Part shown: positions 27,161 to 36,246 of the stretch, one piece after another
Position numbering within the stretch: position 1 is the stretch's first letter
Layout: the number at the start of each line of letters is the position of its first letter
Source of the DNA: Chloroflexota bacterium
GTDB taxonomy: Bacteria > Chloroflexota > Anaerolineae > B4-G1 > SLSP01
Assembly: GCA_019873645.1 (NCBI GenBank)
Contig: JAIOAX010000002.1
Coordinates: 1 to 64,000, forward strand
Direction: 5' to 3'
Length of the DNA stretch: 64,000 nucleotides
The notes under the pieces: model-generated
Database searches by the model: none
Told to the model about the DNA's origin: nothing
The model's input: only the letters and a program-made list of their open reading frames with translations
Translations under genes and position numbers: made by a program

Positions 27161-27596
27161 ACATCATGAGCGACGCGCTCAACCCAGCATGAAAATGCAT
27201 ATCAACGGATTAAGCGGATTTGAACGGATTAGCTTTCAATTGTCGCATAAACTGCTTAATCCGCCAAGTATTTTCGGAATAGACATCATGAGCTACGCTC
27301 TCCACCCCGCATGAAAATGCGTCTTCCAGCGCCGTTCGTGCGGACGTGGTATACTGGTCAATCAGGCTGGTCTGAGGGCGATTGAATATCGGGGCCGTGA
27401 GCCTGATCAGCAGACGGTCACGGGTACCCTTTAGGCACCACTCATTGTTGCTGCGAGCACGCGGAATAGACCTCATGAGCGACGCACTCCACCCAAGCAT
27501 GAAAATGTATGTCAACGGATGAAACGGATTAGCTTTCAACTGTCACATAAATCTGCTCAATCTGCTGGCCTTTTTCGGAATAAAACCGCGCAGTTG
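27161..27596. repeat. Cluster of dispersed repeats, no gene
   Basis: Three copies of an element reading AGACATCATGAGCGACGC then CCAGCATGAAAATG lie at about 27159-27200, 27283-27320 and 27463-27508. Two copies of an AACGGATTAAGCGGATTT and TTAGCTTTCAATTGTC block lie at about 27203-27282 and 27513-27585. The central 27320-27460 holds an inverted repeat ATCAGGCT/AGCCTGAT and a GGTCACGGGTACC segment of unknown nature. No open frame or RNA family was recognised. Confidence 0.7.
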
Positions 27597-28637
27597 TCAC
27601 GCACCCACGTAGCGCGCGTACAGGGCGCGCGCCAACATGAGATCGGTACAGCCATAGATGATCGCGCGTCCATCGGGAAAAAGAGTCAGTTCGTAATTGT
27701 CTACGCGCAGGCGCAACAAATACTCGTTAAAGGTCACCTGCCCTGCCGCGCTTAGCCGTTCTGCCAGGCGCGGAAAATCCGGGCGTGGCGCGCCGCGCAC
27801 TTTAATCTGCACCGCATCACGTCCACACAATGTCGTAGCCCACGAACCGGCTTGCGCTTCGAGAAACTCATAACGAGCCTCATCGCAAGCCGGGCAGGAG
27901 TACTCACGCTTTTCGAGCCGGACACGCATCACATCTGCCGTCCATAGATCGAAGTAACGCAAGTCGCGGCACAGGGCTTCGGGATGACCGGTGAGCAGTT
28001 TGAGTGCTTCGGTCACTTGCAGCGCGGCGATGACCTGGGGGATCGTACCCAACACACCAGCAGTGTCACAGGTGTCGGTCGAGCCGGGCGACGGTAGATT
28101 GGGGAGCATACAGCGGAAGCACGGCCCGTCGCCGGGCAGGAATGGCATCATCATCCCATACGTGGCGATGGCTGCACCGTAAATCCAGGGACGCCGGTGT
28201 TTGAGACAGGCGTCGTTGAGCAACATCCGCACCTCGAAATTGTCACTGCCATCTAACACCAGGTCGCAGTCGGCAATAAGCGTTTCAACATTATCTGGAT
28301 TCACATCGGCCACCACCGGCTCTATCGTCACGAATGAATTAGCGCGGCTTAGCTTGCGCGCGGCTGCGATGGCCTTGGGCAAATTGGCGGCGATGTCATC
28401 TTCGTCGAAGAGCCATTGCCGCTGCAAGTTGTGGTCTTCGATGAAATCCCGATCCACCAGCCGCACAAATCCCACCCCGGCACGCACCATGCCGGAAGCC
28501 AATACAGTCCCCAGCGCCCCTACGCCGATGATCACGACACGCGCCTGGGACAGTTTTTTCTGTCCCGCCACCCCAATGGCAGGCAACAACATCTGCCGCG
28601 AATAGCGGCGCAGCGATACCGGTTCTGCTTCGATCAT
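27597..28637 (-). CDS. ThiF/MoeB/HesA family adenylyltransferase
   Basis: 346 residues. An E1-like enzyme that adenylates the C-terminal glycine of a ubiquitin-like sulfur carrier. It has the start RRYSRQMLLPAIG, the nucleotide loop VVIIGVGALGTVLASG, and two CxxC zinc pairs (CFRC and CPAC). A cysteine candidate for sulfur transfer lies in TDTCDTAGVLG. The last 90 residues are an extra domain beyond MoeB length. Its neighbours are cysK on one side and the molybdenum-cofactor operon 1.7 kb away, so MoaD is a likely partner, although ThiS or another carrier is possible. Confidence 0.85.
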   Translation of the reverse strand: MIEAEPVSLRRYSRQMLLPAIGVAGQKKLSQARVVIIGVGALGTVLASGMVRAGVGFVRLVDRDFIEDHNLQRQWLFDEDDIAANLPKAIAAARKLSRANSFVTIEPVVADVNPDNVETLIADCDLVLDGSDNFEVRMLLNDACLKHRRPWIYGAAIATYGMMMPFLPGDGPCFRCMLPNLPSPGSTDTCDTAGVLGTIPQVIAALQVTEALKLLTGHPEALCRDLRYFDLWTADVMRVRLEKREYSCPACDEARYEFLEAQAGSWATTLCGRDAVQIKVRGAPRPDFPRLAERLSAAGQVTFNEYLLRLRVDNYELTLFPDGRAIIYGCTDLMLARALYARYVGA

Positions 28638-28779
28638 ATACTCTCTTTCAAAGATAAACCGCTAATCTCGCCAATCTACGCAAATCTCTTTTAAATTAAC
28701 GAAAATTCGCGTGATTCACGGTTAGAATTTTCGTCCTCGCCGATGCCGTATCCCGACACAAACGCTGCTGGTGAAGAGT
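28638..28779. repeat. Imperfect inverted repeat downstream of cysK
   Basis: ACCGCTAATCTCGCC and AATTCGCGTGATTCACGGTTAG form an imperfect palindrome between moeB-like and cysK genes. Related words occur at 57690-57740. Confidence 0.5.
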
Positions 28780-29706
28780 TTATTCAGTCTCAAACAACGG
28801 TGTGCTCAAGTAGCGTTCGCCCGTGCTCGGCAAAATGACGACAATGAGCTTCCCCGCGTTTTCAGGCCGTTTGGCGACTTCGACGGCAGCATGAACCGCC
28901 GCGCCGGAGCTGATGCCGGCCAGGATACCTTCCTCCTGCGGAAGACGGCGCCCCATCGCCAGGGCCTCTTCGCTGGTGACGTGGAAAATTTCGTCAATGA
29001 TGCCGGTGTTCAGTACATCAGGCACAAAGCCCGCGCCGATGCCCTGGATTTTGTGTTTGCCGGGCGCCCCGCCCGCCAGCACCGGCGACTCGGTTGGCTC
29101 AACGGCGATGGCCTTAAATGCTGGTTTTCGGGCTTTTATCACCTCACTGATGCCGGTGATGGTGCCGCCGGTCCCTACACCTGCCACCAGGATGTCTACC
29201 TTGCCGTCAGTGTCGTTCCAGATTTCCAATGCCGTCGTCTCGCGGTGAATCTGCGGGTTGGCCGGGTTCTGGAATTGCTGTGGGATGAAAGCATTGGGCG
29301 TGGCGGCGGCTAATTCACTCGCCTTGGCGATGGCCCCTTTCATTCCTTCTGCACCAGGTGTGAGCACCAGTTCCGCTCCTAAAGCGCGTAAGAGTTTACG
29401 ACGTTCAACGCTCATGGTATCGGGCATGGTCAGGATGAGCCGATAACCGCGCGCCGCACACACAAACGCCAGCGCGATGCCGGTATTGCCGCTGGTCGGT
29501 TCGATGATGACTGTTTCCGGCTTGATCCGACCGGCCCTTTCAGCAGCGTTGATCATGCTGACGCCAATGCGGTCTTTGACGCTGCCCAGCGGATTGAAGA
29601 ATTCCAGTTTGGCGACGACTTCGGCAACCGCGCCCTCGGTCACGCGATTCAACCGCACCAGCGGCGTGTTGCCGATCAATTGGGTAATGTCTTGTGCGAT
29701 TTTCAT
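28780..29706 (-). CDS. cysK: Cysteine synthase (O-acetylserine sulfhydrylase)
   Basis: Makes cysteine from O-acetylserine and sulfide with PLP. The 308 residues carry the PLP lysine K44 in [11 protein letters not shown], the substrate loop [12 protein letters not shown], phosphate-binding [10 protein letters not shown] and the C-terminal [16 protein letters not shown] precedes ATG 29706. It lies 30 bp downstream of an Rrf2 regulator on the same strand, a common arrangement for cysteine or iron-sulfur responsive control. Confidence 0.96.
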   Translation of the reverse strand: MKIAQDITQLIGNTPLVRLNRVTEGAVAEVVAKLEFFNPLGSVKDRIGVSMINAAERAGRIKPETVIIEPTSGNTGIALAFVCAARGYRLILTMPDTMSVERRKLLRALGAELVLTPGAEGMKGAIAKASELAAATPNAFIPQQFQNPANPQIHRETTALEIWNDTDGKVDILVAGVGTGGTITGISEVIKARKPAFKAIAVEPTESPVLAGGAPGKHKIQGIGAGFVPDVLNTGIIDEIFHVTSEEALAMGRRLPQEEGILAGISSGAAVHAAVEVAKRPENAGKLIVVILPSTGERYLSTPLFETE

Positions 29707-29736
29707 CTTCAAATCTCCCTTAAAAATGTCAATGGA

Positions 29737-30183
29737 TTAAACGGATGGAACGGATGCCATAGGGGTTAGAAGCCGCGATTGTTCACACAGCTCGGCCAAA
29801 GTGACCGAGTCCAGCAACTCGACGATGCGCCGGCCCAATTGCGCCCACAGAAGATGCGTTACACAGGCATCTTGACGCGGACAAGCCATTTCGGGGGCAG
29901 CCGCGACGCAAAAGACCGGCTCCAAAATCTCATCCACCGCCCGCAGTACCTCTCCGGCGCTGATGTCGGCGGCGCTGCGCGCCAGCCTGTAGCCGCCGCC
30001 CGGCCCTTTGACGCTTTCAATCAATCCGGCCTCACGGAGTTTGACAAACAAGTGCGCCAGGTAGTGGGTGGAAATTGCCTGCCGGGCGACAATATCTTTG
30101 CGCTGCACGGGGCCGTGATCCTGGTGCAGGGCCAGATCAACCATTGCACGCAGTGCGTAACGCCCCAGGGTGGAAAGTCGCAT
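29737..30183 (-). CDS. Rrf2-family regulator (CymR/IscR-like)
   Basis: 148 residues with the typical start MRLSTLGRYALRAMVDLA and a winged helix including KGPGGGYRLARSAADISAGEVLRAVD. Three cysteines with spacing C-x8-C-x5-C (FCVAAAPEMACPRQDAC) correspond to the iron-sulfur cluster position in IscR. CymR proteins, which sense cysteine through CysK, lack these. It overlaps its own promoter with an inverted repeat, and cysK follows, so autoregulation and control of cysteine synthesis are inferred. Confidence 0.9.
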   Translation of the reverse strand: MRLSTLGRYALRAMVDLALHQDHGPVQRKDIVARQAISTHYLAHLFVKLREAGLIESVKGPGGGYRLARSAADISAGEVLRAVDEILEPVFCVAAAPEMACPRQDACVTHLLWAQLGRRIVELLDSVTLAELCEQSRLLTPMASVPSV

Positions 30184-30219
30184 CGTGTCTGCTCCTCATT
30201 GCTGCTTATTCTCCAACAG

Positions 30220-30253
30220 ATTGTATTATAGTTGTATAATTTTGTCAACTATA
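30220..30253 (-). promoter_or_regulatory. Rrf2 regulator promoter with overlapping operator
   Basis: Minus-strand TTGACA (30248-30243), 17 bp, TACAAT (30225-30220). The inverted repeat TATAGTTG (30227-30234) and CAACTATA (30246-30253) covers the -35 box and spacer, a likely site for the regulator itself. The divergent mog promoter is 25 bp away. Confidence 0.7.
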
Positions 30254-30277
30254 AGTATTTGCCCCTATACTTGCCTG

Positions 30278-30305
30278 TTGACAAATACCTCAGCCTCGAT
30301 ATACT
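30278..30305 (+). promoter_or_regulatory. mog promoter
   Basis: TTGACA (30278-30283), 16 bp, TATACT (30300-30305). A start near 30312 rules out the ATG at 30232 and supports the GTG at 30346 as translation start. Confidence 0.8.
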
Positions 30306-30345
30306 TTGCATCAGTTTCAAATTAAAGTCGCCAGAGGCTTTCGAA

Positions 30346-30873
30346 GTGAATCAACCGGCAATCTCTCAAAGTACGCATCAGCATAAGACGCTTGCCGCAG
30401 CGCAGGGAGCGGTCCCCGTGGCGTTGGTCACGGTGAGCGATAGCCGCACCGAAGCTACCGATGCGAACAAGCATTACCTTGAAGCTGCGTTGCAAGCGGC
30501 AGGACATCGTCTGGTGGCGTACCGGTTGATCAAGGATGAACCGGATCAGGTGATGGCGGTGCTGGATGAACTGGTTGCCGGTGAAGCGCGCATCCTGCTC
30601 TTCAACGGCGGCACTGGTATTTCACGGCGCGATACGACCATTGATGTGTTGACGGCCAGACTGGAAAAACACCTGGTCGGCTTTGGCGAGCTTTTCCGCA
30701 TGCTGAGTTATGAACAAATCGGCTCTGCAGCGATGTTTTCACGGGCTACGGCGGGCGTCTATCGGGGAAAAGTCGTTATTTCCATCCCCGGTTCTCCGGC
30801 GGCGGTGCAATTGGCCTGGGAAAAACTGATCGCGCCGGAATTACAGCATCTGGCGTGGGAAGTCGCACGCTAA
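30346..30873 (+). CDS. MoaB/Mog family molybdopterin adenylyltransferase
   Basis: Activates molybdopterin by adenylation before metal insertion. The 175 residues contain [31 protein letters not shown] and [21 protein letters not shown], all typical of MoaB/MogA. The start is GTG at 30346 with AGAGG eight bases upstream; an ATG at 30232 lies upstream of the promoter. It opens the cofactor group but is separated from moaA by a structured leader with terminator, so it may be expressed independently of the later genes. Confidence 0.92.
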   Translation: MNQPAISQSTHQHKTLAAAQGAVPVALVTVSDSRTEATDANKHYLEAALQAAGHRLVAYRLIKDEPDQVMAVLDELVAGEARILLFNGGTGISRRDTTIDVLTARLEKHLVGFGELFRMLSYEQIGSAAMFSRATAGVYRGKVVISIPGSPAAVQLAWEKLIAPELQHLAWEVAR

Positions 30874-30911
30874 CCCGTTTTTGCACCTTCACTCCGTAAA
30901 CTCCGACCCAT

Positions 30912-31095
30912 CCTACCTAAAGGAAACGGCCGGTTTTCCATGGCGGCTGGGCGATAGGGTATCACGGGAAACGGTGATGCCTCCCGTTTTGGAAAGGAGA
31001 TGGACGCGCGCTGCGCGTGTATGCGGCAGGCGCCGATGTGCGGGCGAGGACTGTGTATAAAGCGGCATTTCCTTTGCGGGAGATGCCGCTTTTTT
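30912..31095 (+). ncRNA. Structured leader of moaA (candidate Moco/Tuco riboswitch)
   Basis: A GC-rich non-coding stretch with several helices: GGTATCAC with GTGATGCC around GGGAAACG (30957-30982), then CCTCCCGTTTTGGAAAGGAG, then a final intrinsic terminator. Position ahead of moaA and the ATGCCTCCCG..GGAAAGGAG segment recall the molybdenum-cofactor RNA motif. The downstream tungstate transporter would fit the tungsten-responsive (Tuco) variant. I could not align it to a model, so the class is an inference; the existence of a leader and attenuator is well supported. Confidence 0.6.
31056..31095 (+). terminator. Attenuator terminator before moaA
   Basis: AAGCGGCAT pairs with ATGCCGCTT around a short interior segment and is followed by TTTTT, 45 bp before the moaA start codon. 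It allows premature termination controlled by the leader. Confidence 0.88.
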
Positions 31096-31139
31096 ATGTG
31101 GATGTGGGTGCCGCATTTCGACGCCTCATGGAGCTATAG

Positions 31140-32126
31140 ATGCTTAACGATACTTATCAGCGTTCGATTGATTACTTGCGGATTTCGATCACCGATCGTT
31201 GTAATCTGCGCTGTGTTTACTGTATGCCGGAACAGGGCATACCCACCTGGGCGCACGCCGATATTCTGCGCTACGAAGAAATCGAACGGGTGGTGCGTGC
31301 AGCGGCAGCGTTGGGACTCCGCAAGATACGTCTGACCGGCGGTGAGCCGCTCGTGCGCCTGGGTGTGGTGGACCTGGTCCGTACCCTGGCGCACATCCCC
31401 GGCATCGAAGCCGTGACCATGACGACCAACGGCATGTTGCTGAGCCGTTATGCTGTGCCGTTAGCCGAAGCCGGTCTGCAACGGGTCAACGTCAGCCTGG
31501 ATACCTTGCGTCCGGAGCGCTTTCGTGCCATTACCCGTTGGGGCGATTTAGACACCGTCCTGGCGGGCATCGAAGCGGCATTTGCCGCCGGATTGACACC
31601 GCTGAAGATCAACACGGTGGTCATACGTGGACAGAACGATGATGAGGTGGTGGCGCTCGCGCGTCGGGCCATGGCGTCAGGCTGGCATCTGCGCTTCATC
31701 GAGTGGATGCCGGTCGGTGAGGCGGCGCAGGATCACCGGTGGCGTGCGCAGGTGGTCACGGCGGCCGAAATTCGCGCCCGCATCGAGGCGGCATTAGGGC
31801 CGCTGGAACCGGTCACGGTGGTCGGCGCGGGGCCGGCGCGCACCTATCACCTGCCGGGCGCGCCGACCACCATTGGCTTTATCAGCGCGGTGAGCGAGCA
31901 TTTCTGCGGCAGTTGTAACCGCCTGCGCCTGACGGCGGACGGCAAACTCCGCCCATGTCTGCTATCCGCGGAGGAGCTTGACCTGCGCACCCCCCTGCGG
32001 CAAGGGGCGAGTGAGGCCGACATTCAGGCGCTGTTGCAGGAAGCCGTCCGTCTCAAACCGCAAGGCCATCATCTGGCAGATGATGCGTATGTCCAGGGAC
32101 GGGCGATGGCACAGATCGGAGGATAA
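31140..32126 (+). CDS. moaA: GTP 3',8-cyclase
   Basis: Radical SAM enzyme for the first step of molybdopterin synthesis. The 328 residues have the N-terminal cluster motif C21-x3-C25-x2-C28 ([12 protein letters not shown]), the second cluster [19 protein letters not shown] near the C-terminus and the [12 protein letters not shown] segment. The usual C-terminal double glycine is present (QIGG). GGAG lies before ATG 31140. It is the first gene after the leader and terminator, and moaC follows within four bases. Confidence 0.97.
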   Translation: MLNDTYQRSIDYLRISITDRCNLRCVYCMPEQGIPTWAHADILRYEEIERVVRAAAALGLRKIRLTGGEPLVRLGVVDLVRTLAHIPGIEAVTMTTNGMLLSRYAVPLAEAGLQRVNVSLDTLRPERFRAITRWGDLDTVLAGIEAAFAAGLTPLKINTVVIRGQNDDEVVALARRAMASGWHLRFIEWMPVGEAAQDHRWRAQVVTAAEIRARIEAALGPLEPVTVVGAGPARTYHLPGAPTTIGFISAVSEHFCGSCNRLRLTADGKLRPCLLSAEELDLRTPLRQGASEADIQALLQEAVRLKPQGHHLADDAYVQGRAMAQIGG

Positions 32127-32130
32127 CATC

Positions 32131-32622
32131 ATGGAGTTAAGTCATCTGGATGCTGAAGGCCATATTCGTATGGTGGACGTGGGTGAAAAACCGGACACGG
32201 AGCGTGTTGCCGTGGCGCGCGGCGCGGTGCAGATGCGCCCGGAGACGCTGCGCCTCATTGTCGAGAAAGGGCTGCCCAAGGGCGACGTGCTCACGACGGC
32301 GCAGGTGGCGGGCATACTGGCCGCGAAGCAGACCGCCAACCTGATTCCCCTGTGCCATCCCCTGCCGTTGACCCAGATCGAGGTGGAGTTCGAGCTGGAC
32401 GAAAGCGCGGCGTGCATCCACATCACTGCGACGGTGCGCACGCACGGCAAAACCGGCGTGGAGATGGAGGCGCTGACGGCCGTCAGCATCGCCGCGTTGA
32501 CCATTTACGACATGGCCAAAGCCGTCGAGAAGACCATGCGCATCACCGACATTCGCCTGGTCAGCAAGCGCGGCGGCAAAAGCGGCGCCATCGTTCTGGA
32601 AGGAGGTTGGGGATGCAAGTGA
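32131..32622 (+). CDS. moaC: Cyclic pyranopterin monophosphate synthase
   Basis: Converts 3',8-cyclo-GTP to cPMP. The 163 residues include [18 protein letters not shown], the [17 protein letters not shown] active-site region and [28 protein letters not shown] precedes ATG 32131; longer upstream frames run through moaA and are not used. It overlaps moaD by ten bases. Confidence 0.97.
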   Translation: MELSHLDAEGHIRMVDVGEKPDTERVAVARGAVQMRPETLRLIVEKGLPKGDVLTTAQVAGILAAKQTANLIPLCHPLPLTQIEVEFELDESAACIHITATVRTHGKTGVEMEALTAVSIAALTIYDMAKAVEKTMRITDIRLVSKRGGKSGAIVLEGGWGCK

Positions 32623-32852
32623 CCGTACGATTTTTTGCAGCATCCCGCGAGATGGTTGGCGCGGAGCGACAAATACACACCCTGCCGGAAGGCGCAACGT
32701 TGCAGGATTTGCAGTCCCGCCTCTTCGCCGCTTATCCTGCCCTGGAAGCGCAGCGGGTGCGTTTCGCCGTCAATATGACCTATGCACCTCTATCGGTGAT
32801 ATTGCACACAGGGGATGAAGTCGCATGTATTCCGCCGGTGGGGGGGGGATGA
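32613..32852 (+). CDS. moaD: Molybdopterin synthase sulfur carrier subunit
   Basis: 79 residues of beta-grasp fold ([14 protein letters not shown] at the start, [13 protein letters not shown] at the end). The terminal glycine receives sulfur after adenylation. AGGAGG lies within the end of moaC. The stop codon is directly after a run of nine G (32840-32848), giving three terminal glycines instead of two. A one-base slip in that run would remove the stop and join the frame to moaE. Confidence 0.93.
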   Translation: MQVTVRFFAASREMVGAERQIHTLPEGATLQDLQSRLFAAYPALEAQRVRFAVNMTYAPLSVILHTGDEVACIPPVGGG

Positions 32853-32896
32853 GAATTACGAATTACGAATTACGAGTTACGAATCAGGAGCCGGAG

Positions 32897-33322
32897 ATGG
32901 TTGGACTTATTGAGATTACGGAACGGGCGATCTCGGCGGATGAGGTGATTGCACGGGTGGTTAAGCCGACGGTCGGCGCGGTGACGACGTTCGTCGGCGT
33001 GGTGCGGGGGATGACGGAAGAACGCGCGACATTGTATCTCGAGTACGAAGCCTATCCGGAGATGGCGCTCCAAACGTTGCAGCAGATTGCCGATGAGGTG
33101 CGCGCGCGTTGGCCGGCCGTGTCCGAAGTCGCCATCGTGCATCGGGTTGGACGGCTGGAAATCGGCGAGACGGCCCTGGTCATCGCGCTTGCTGCGGCGC
33201 ACCGCGCGCAGACCTTCGACGCGCTGCGCTATACCATTGATCGCATCAAAGAAATCGTGCCGATTTGGAAGAAAGAATTTTGGGCCGACGGCGCGGAATG
33301 GAGAAGCGAGAATAGGGAGTAG
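32897..33322 (+). CDS. moaE: Molybdopterin synthase catalytic subunit
   Basis: Inserts two sulfurs into cPMP. The 141 residues contain GAVTTFVGVVRG, LEYEAYPEMA, VAIVHRVGRLEIGE and the catalytic IKEIVPIWKKEFW. AGGAG precedes ATG 32897. The same frame opens at an ATG at 32849 that overlaps the moaD stop (ATGA), and the intervening codons are an AATTACGA word repeat, so a 16-residue N-terminal extension cannot be excluded. Confidence 0.95.
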   Translation: MVGLIEITERAISADEVIARVVKPTVGAVTTFVGVVRGMTEERATLYLEYEAYPEMALQTLQQIADEVRARWPAVSEVAIVHRVGRLEIGETALVIALAAAHRAQTFDALRYTIDRIKEIVPIWKKEFWADGAEWRSENRE

Positions 33323-33410
33323 GGAATAGGGAGTACGGAGGCTTCCTAATCCCCAATCCCTGATCCCTGATCCCTAATCCCCAATCCCCAATCCTCAATT
33401 ACCCATCCCA
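33305..33410. repeat. AATCCCTGATCCC word repeat before moeA
   Basis: AGGGAGTAGGGAATAGGGAG words followed by CCCCAATCCCTGATCCC words form a loose inverted repeat in the moaE-moeA spacer. AGGAG at the end serves moeA. Confidence 0.8.
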
Positions 33411-33420
33411 GGAGAAAACG

Positions 33421-34698
33421 ATGAAGCCTGAACATGAATTATATCCCTTACTGAGCGTCGAGGAGGCGCTGGAGAAGGTGCTGACGATGTTCCATCCCCT
33501 TGAGGCGGAACGGGTGCCGGTGTTGGAAACGCTTGGGCGCGTGTTGGCCGAGGACATTGTCGCCAAAGGAGACATTCCCCCTCACGCCAATACCGCTATG
33601 GATGGCTATGCGGTACAGGCTGCTGACCTCGTGGGTGCAGGCCCGGAGTCGCTCAAACGGCTGCGCGTCATCGCAAACCTGGCCGCCGGTTATGTTGCGG
33701 CGGAGCGGGTCACGCCGGGGACGGCTATCCGCATTATGACCGGCGCGCCTATGCCCGACGGCGCGGATGCGGTCATCCCCTTTGAGGAAACCCGGCAAGA
33801 CGGTGAGTGGGTGGAATGTTTTGCCGCCGTGCGCGTCGGCGAGAATGTCCGCCCGGCCGGTGAAGATGTGCGGGCAGGTGAACGGACGCTGAGGTGCGGG
33901 ACGCGCATCCGCCCACAGGAGATCGGGATGCTCGCGGCTTTGGGATACAGCGAAGTTGCCGTCATTCGACGGCCCCGCGTGGCGATCCTCGCTACCGGCG
34001 ATGAGTTAGTGGATATCGAAGCGCCGCTATTGCCCGGCAAAATCCGCAATGCCAACAGCTATTCCAATGCCGCGCAAGTCCTGCACTACGGCGGCATCCC
34101 CCTGCTTTTGGGCATCGCGCGGGATACGGTGGCCGATCTGACCGCCAAAATCCGCGCCGGCTTGAGCCAGGGCGCGGACCTGCTGATCACCTCGGGCGGC
34201 GTCTCGGTGGGCGACTTTGACGTGGTGAAGACCGTGCTGGCTGCCGAGGGCGAAATTTCCTTCTGGCGCGTGCGGATGAAGCCGGGCAAGCCGTTGGCTT
34301 TTGGGTACATCACGGCGGATGTGGACGGCAGGCCGCGCACGGTGCCGTTACTGGGGATGCCGGGCAATCCGGTTTCGGCGATGGTCTCGTTTGAACTCTT
34401 TGCACGTCCGGCGATTTTGACCATGCTCGGCGTAAGAGATGTACACACGCCCACCACCGAGGCCGTCCTCGATCAGGCCATTCCACGCAAGGATGGACGG
34501 CGGCATTATGTGCGCGTGCGCCTTGAACGTCGCGCCGATGGTCTCCACGCCGTACTGACCGGCGACCAGGGATCGGGGATCCTCAACTCGATGGTCCAAT
34601 CCGACGGCCTGGCGATCATCCCGGAGGCATGGGATCACGTTCCGGCAGGCGCGCGCGTTCAAGTGTTGCTCTTTGAATGTGGCAGGCTCCCTGGTTAA
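33421..34698 (+). CDS. moeA: Molybdopterin molybdenumtransferase
   Basis: Inserts molybdate or tungstate into adenylated molybdopterin. The 425 residues contain the MoeA signatures NTAMDGYAV, IMTGAPMPDGADAVIPFE, GDELVD and TSGGVSVGDFD, and the substrate segment GMPGNPVSAMVSFELF. The C-terminal domain IV is complete. It follows moaE and precedes the tungstate transporter, so tungsten may be the metal inserted here. Confidence 0.96.
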   Translation: MKPEHELYPLLSVEEALEKVLTMFHPLEAERVPVLETLGRVLAEDIVAKGDIPPHANTAMDGYAVQAADLVGAGPESLKRLRVIANLAAGYVAAERVTPGTAIRIMTGAPMPDGADAVIPFEETRQDGEWVECFAAVRVGENVRPAGEDVRAGERTLRCGTRIRPQEIGMLAALGYSEVAVIRRPRVAILATGDELVDIEAPLLPGKIRNANSYSNAAQVLHYGGIPLLLGIARDTVADLTAKIRAGLSQGADLLITSGGVSVGDFDVVKTVLAAEGEISFWRVRMKPGKPLAFGYITADVDGRPRTVPLLGMPGNPVSAMVSFELFARPAILTMLGVRDVHTPTTEAVLDQAIPRKDGRRHYVRVRLERRADGLHAVLTGDQGSGILNSMVQSDGLAIIPEAWDHVPAGARVQVLLFECGRLPG

Positions 34699-34721
34699 AA
34701 CACTCTATCCAAGAGGGATTT

Positions 34722-34795
34722 ACCACGAATCTTCACGAATCCACACTAAATTTGATTCCCATTCGTGAAGATTCGTGTGGATTCGTGGTTGATCT
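34722..34795. repeat. ACCACGAATC/GATTCGTGG inverted repeat
   Basis: ACCACGAATCTTCACGAATCC is mirrored by GAAGATTCGTGTGGATTCGTGG around an AAATTTGATTCCC loop, between moeA and tupB. Related words lie at 44520-44540. Confidence 0.75.
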
Positions 34796-34809
34796 TCAAA
34801 GGGACGTGT

Positions 34810-35517
34810 ATGGAATTCATCTGGGAAGGGCTGCTTGAAAGTTTGCGCCTCTTGCTCGCCGGAGATCCGTATCTCTGGGGAATCATCTGGCTTTCGGCGC
34901 GGGTGAGTGGGGTGGCGCTGCTGTTCAGTGCGCTCGTTGGCATCCCCCTTGGAGCGCTCATCGGACTGACGCATTTCCCAGGACGGCGTGTGGTGCAGGC
35001 GTTAATTTACACCGGCATGGGACTGCCGCCGGTCGTGGTCGGGCTGGCGGTTTATCTGTTGCTCTCGCGCAACGGCATCCTCGGCGTGCTGAACTGGCCC
35101 TGGATGCCCCAACTGTTTACCGTTCCGGCGATGGTGCTGGCGCAGGTGATCATCGCCACGCCGCTGGTCAGCGGTTATACGATGGCCGCCGTCTCCGAAG
35201 TAGATGTGAATTTGCGGTTACAATTAGGCGCGCTCGGCGCCACGCCGCGTCAGACGACCTGGACCATTCTCCAGGAAGCGCGTCAGGGCGTCATCGTTGC
35301 ACTTGTGGGCGGGCTGGGCAGCATCATTTCCGAAGTCGGCGCGGTGATGCTGGTCGGCGGCAATATCGAAGGTTCAACGCGCGTGTTGACGACTGCCATC
35401 CTCCTGGAGACGCGCCGGGGCAATTTCGACTTTGCCCTCGGTCTGGGGATGGTCCTGTTGGTCATCTCATTTCTGGTCAATTGCGTTGTGGCCCAGTTTC
35501 AGAGGAAGGGGCGATGA
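34810..35517 (+). CDS. tupB: Tungstate ABC transporter permease
   Basis: 235 residues with about five to six membrane helices. GALGATPRQTTWTILQEARQGVIVALVGG is the cytoplasmic EAA-type loop that docks on the ATPase, and SEVGAVMLVGGNIEGSTRVLTTAI follows, as in TupB/WtpB-like permeases. AAGGGA lies before ATG 34810. Its stop overlaps the ATPase start (ATGA). The assignment to tungstate depends mainly on the binding protein. Confidence 0.88.
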   Translation: MEFIWEGLLESLRLLLAGDPYLWGIIWLSARVSGVALLFSALVGIPLGALIGLTHFPGRRVVQALIYTGMGLPPVVVGLAVYLLLSRNGILGVLNWPWMPQLFTVPAMVLAQVIIATPLVSGYTMAAVSEVDVNLRLQLGALGATPRQTTWTILQEARQGVIVALVGGLGSIISEVGAVMLVGGNIEGSTRVLTTAILLETRRGNFDFALGLGMVLLVISFLVNCVVAQFQRKGR

Positions 35518-36245
35518 ACGACGCACCGTTATACGTCCTGGAACAAGTGACCAAATCCTATGCCGGCCGCACCGTCCTGCATGTGGAAGCGCTCGATATT
35601 CGACGCGGTGAAATCCTGGCGCTGGTCGGACCAAGCGGCGCCGGCAAATCCACCCTCTTACGGCTGCTCAACTTCCTGGAGTTCCCGGATAGCGGTACAC
35701 TGCGCTACCGTGGGCACCCGATTCAACCCAATAACGCGCCTCTGTCCCTGCGCCGCGAAGTGACCACCGTATTCCAACGCCCGGCATTGCTCTCCACGAC
35801 CGTCTGGCGCAATGTGGCTTACGGTCTGCGACTGCGCGGCGAGCGAGATGGCAAAGCGGAGATGTTGCCGGTTATGGAGCGGCTGGGACTGACGGGGTTG
35901 GCGCACGCGCCGGCCCGCACACTTTCAGGAGGCGAAGTGCAACGGGTGGCGCTGGCGCGCGCGATTGTGCTGCACCCCACCGTCTTGTTGCTGGACGAAC
36001 CGACGGCCAATCTCGACCCTTACAATGTCGGGCTGATCGAAAACGTCGTCGCCGAACTAAACCGCGAACAAGGTTGTACTGTCGTGTTGGTGACGCACAA
36101 CATCTTCCAGGCGCGCCGCCTGGCGCAGCGCGTGGGGCTGCTGTTGAGCGGCAACCTCATCGAGCTGGCCGACGTTAAGGCGTTTTTCGAGTCGCCCCGT
36201 GACGCACGCACGGCGGCTTTTGTCAACGGTGAAATGGTGTATTGA
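35514..36245 (+). CDS. tupC: Tungstate ABC transporter ATP-binding protein
   Basis: 243 residues with Walker A GPSGAGKST, Q-loop VFQRPALLS, signature LSGGEVQRVALARA, Walker B VLLLDEPTANLD and the H-loop VTHN. It lacks the long regulatory C-terminal domain of ModC, as expected for TupC-type ATPases. It is translationally coupled to tupB. Confidence 0.9.
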   Translation: MNDAPLYVLEQVTKSYAGRTVLHVEALDIRRGEILALVGPSGAGKSTLLRLLNFLEFPDSGTLRYRGHPIQPNNAPLSLRREVTTVFQRPALLSTTVWRNVAYGLRLRGERDGKAEMLPVMERLGLTGLAHAPARTLSGGEVQRVALARAIVLHPTVLLLDEPTANLDPYNVGLIENVVAELNREQGCTVVLVTHNIFQARRLAQRVGLLLSGNLIELADVKAFFESPRDARTAAFVNGEMVY

Positions 36246-36246
36246 G

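Noticed and set aside
27320-27460. Small structured RNA gene
   Set aside because: Some inverted repeats are present, but no match to SRP RNA, RNase P RNA, 6S RNA, tmRNA or tRNA features could be recognised.
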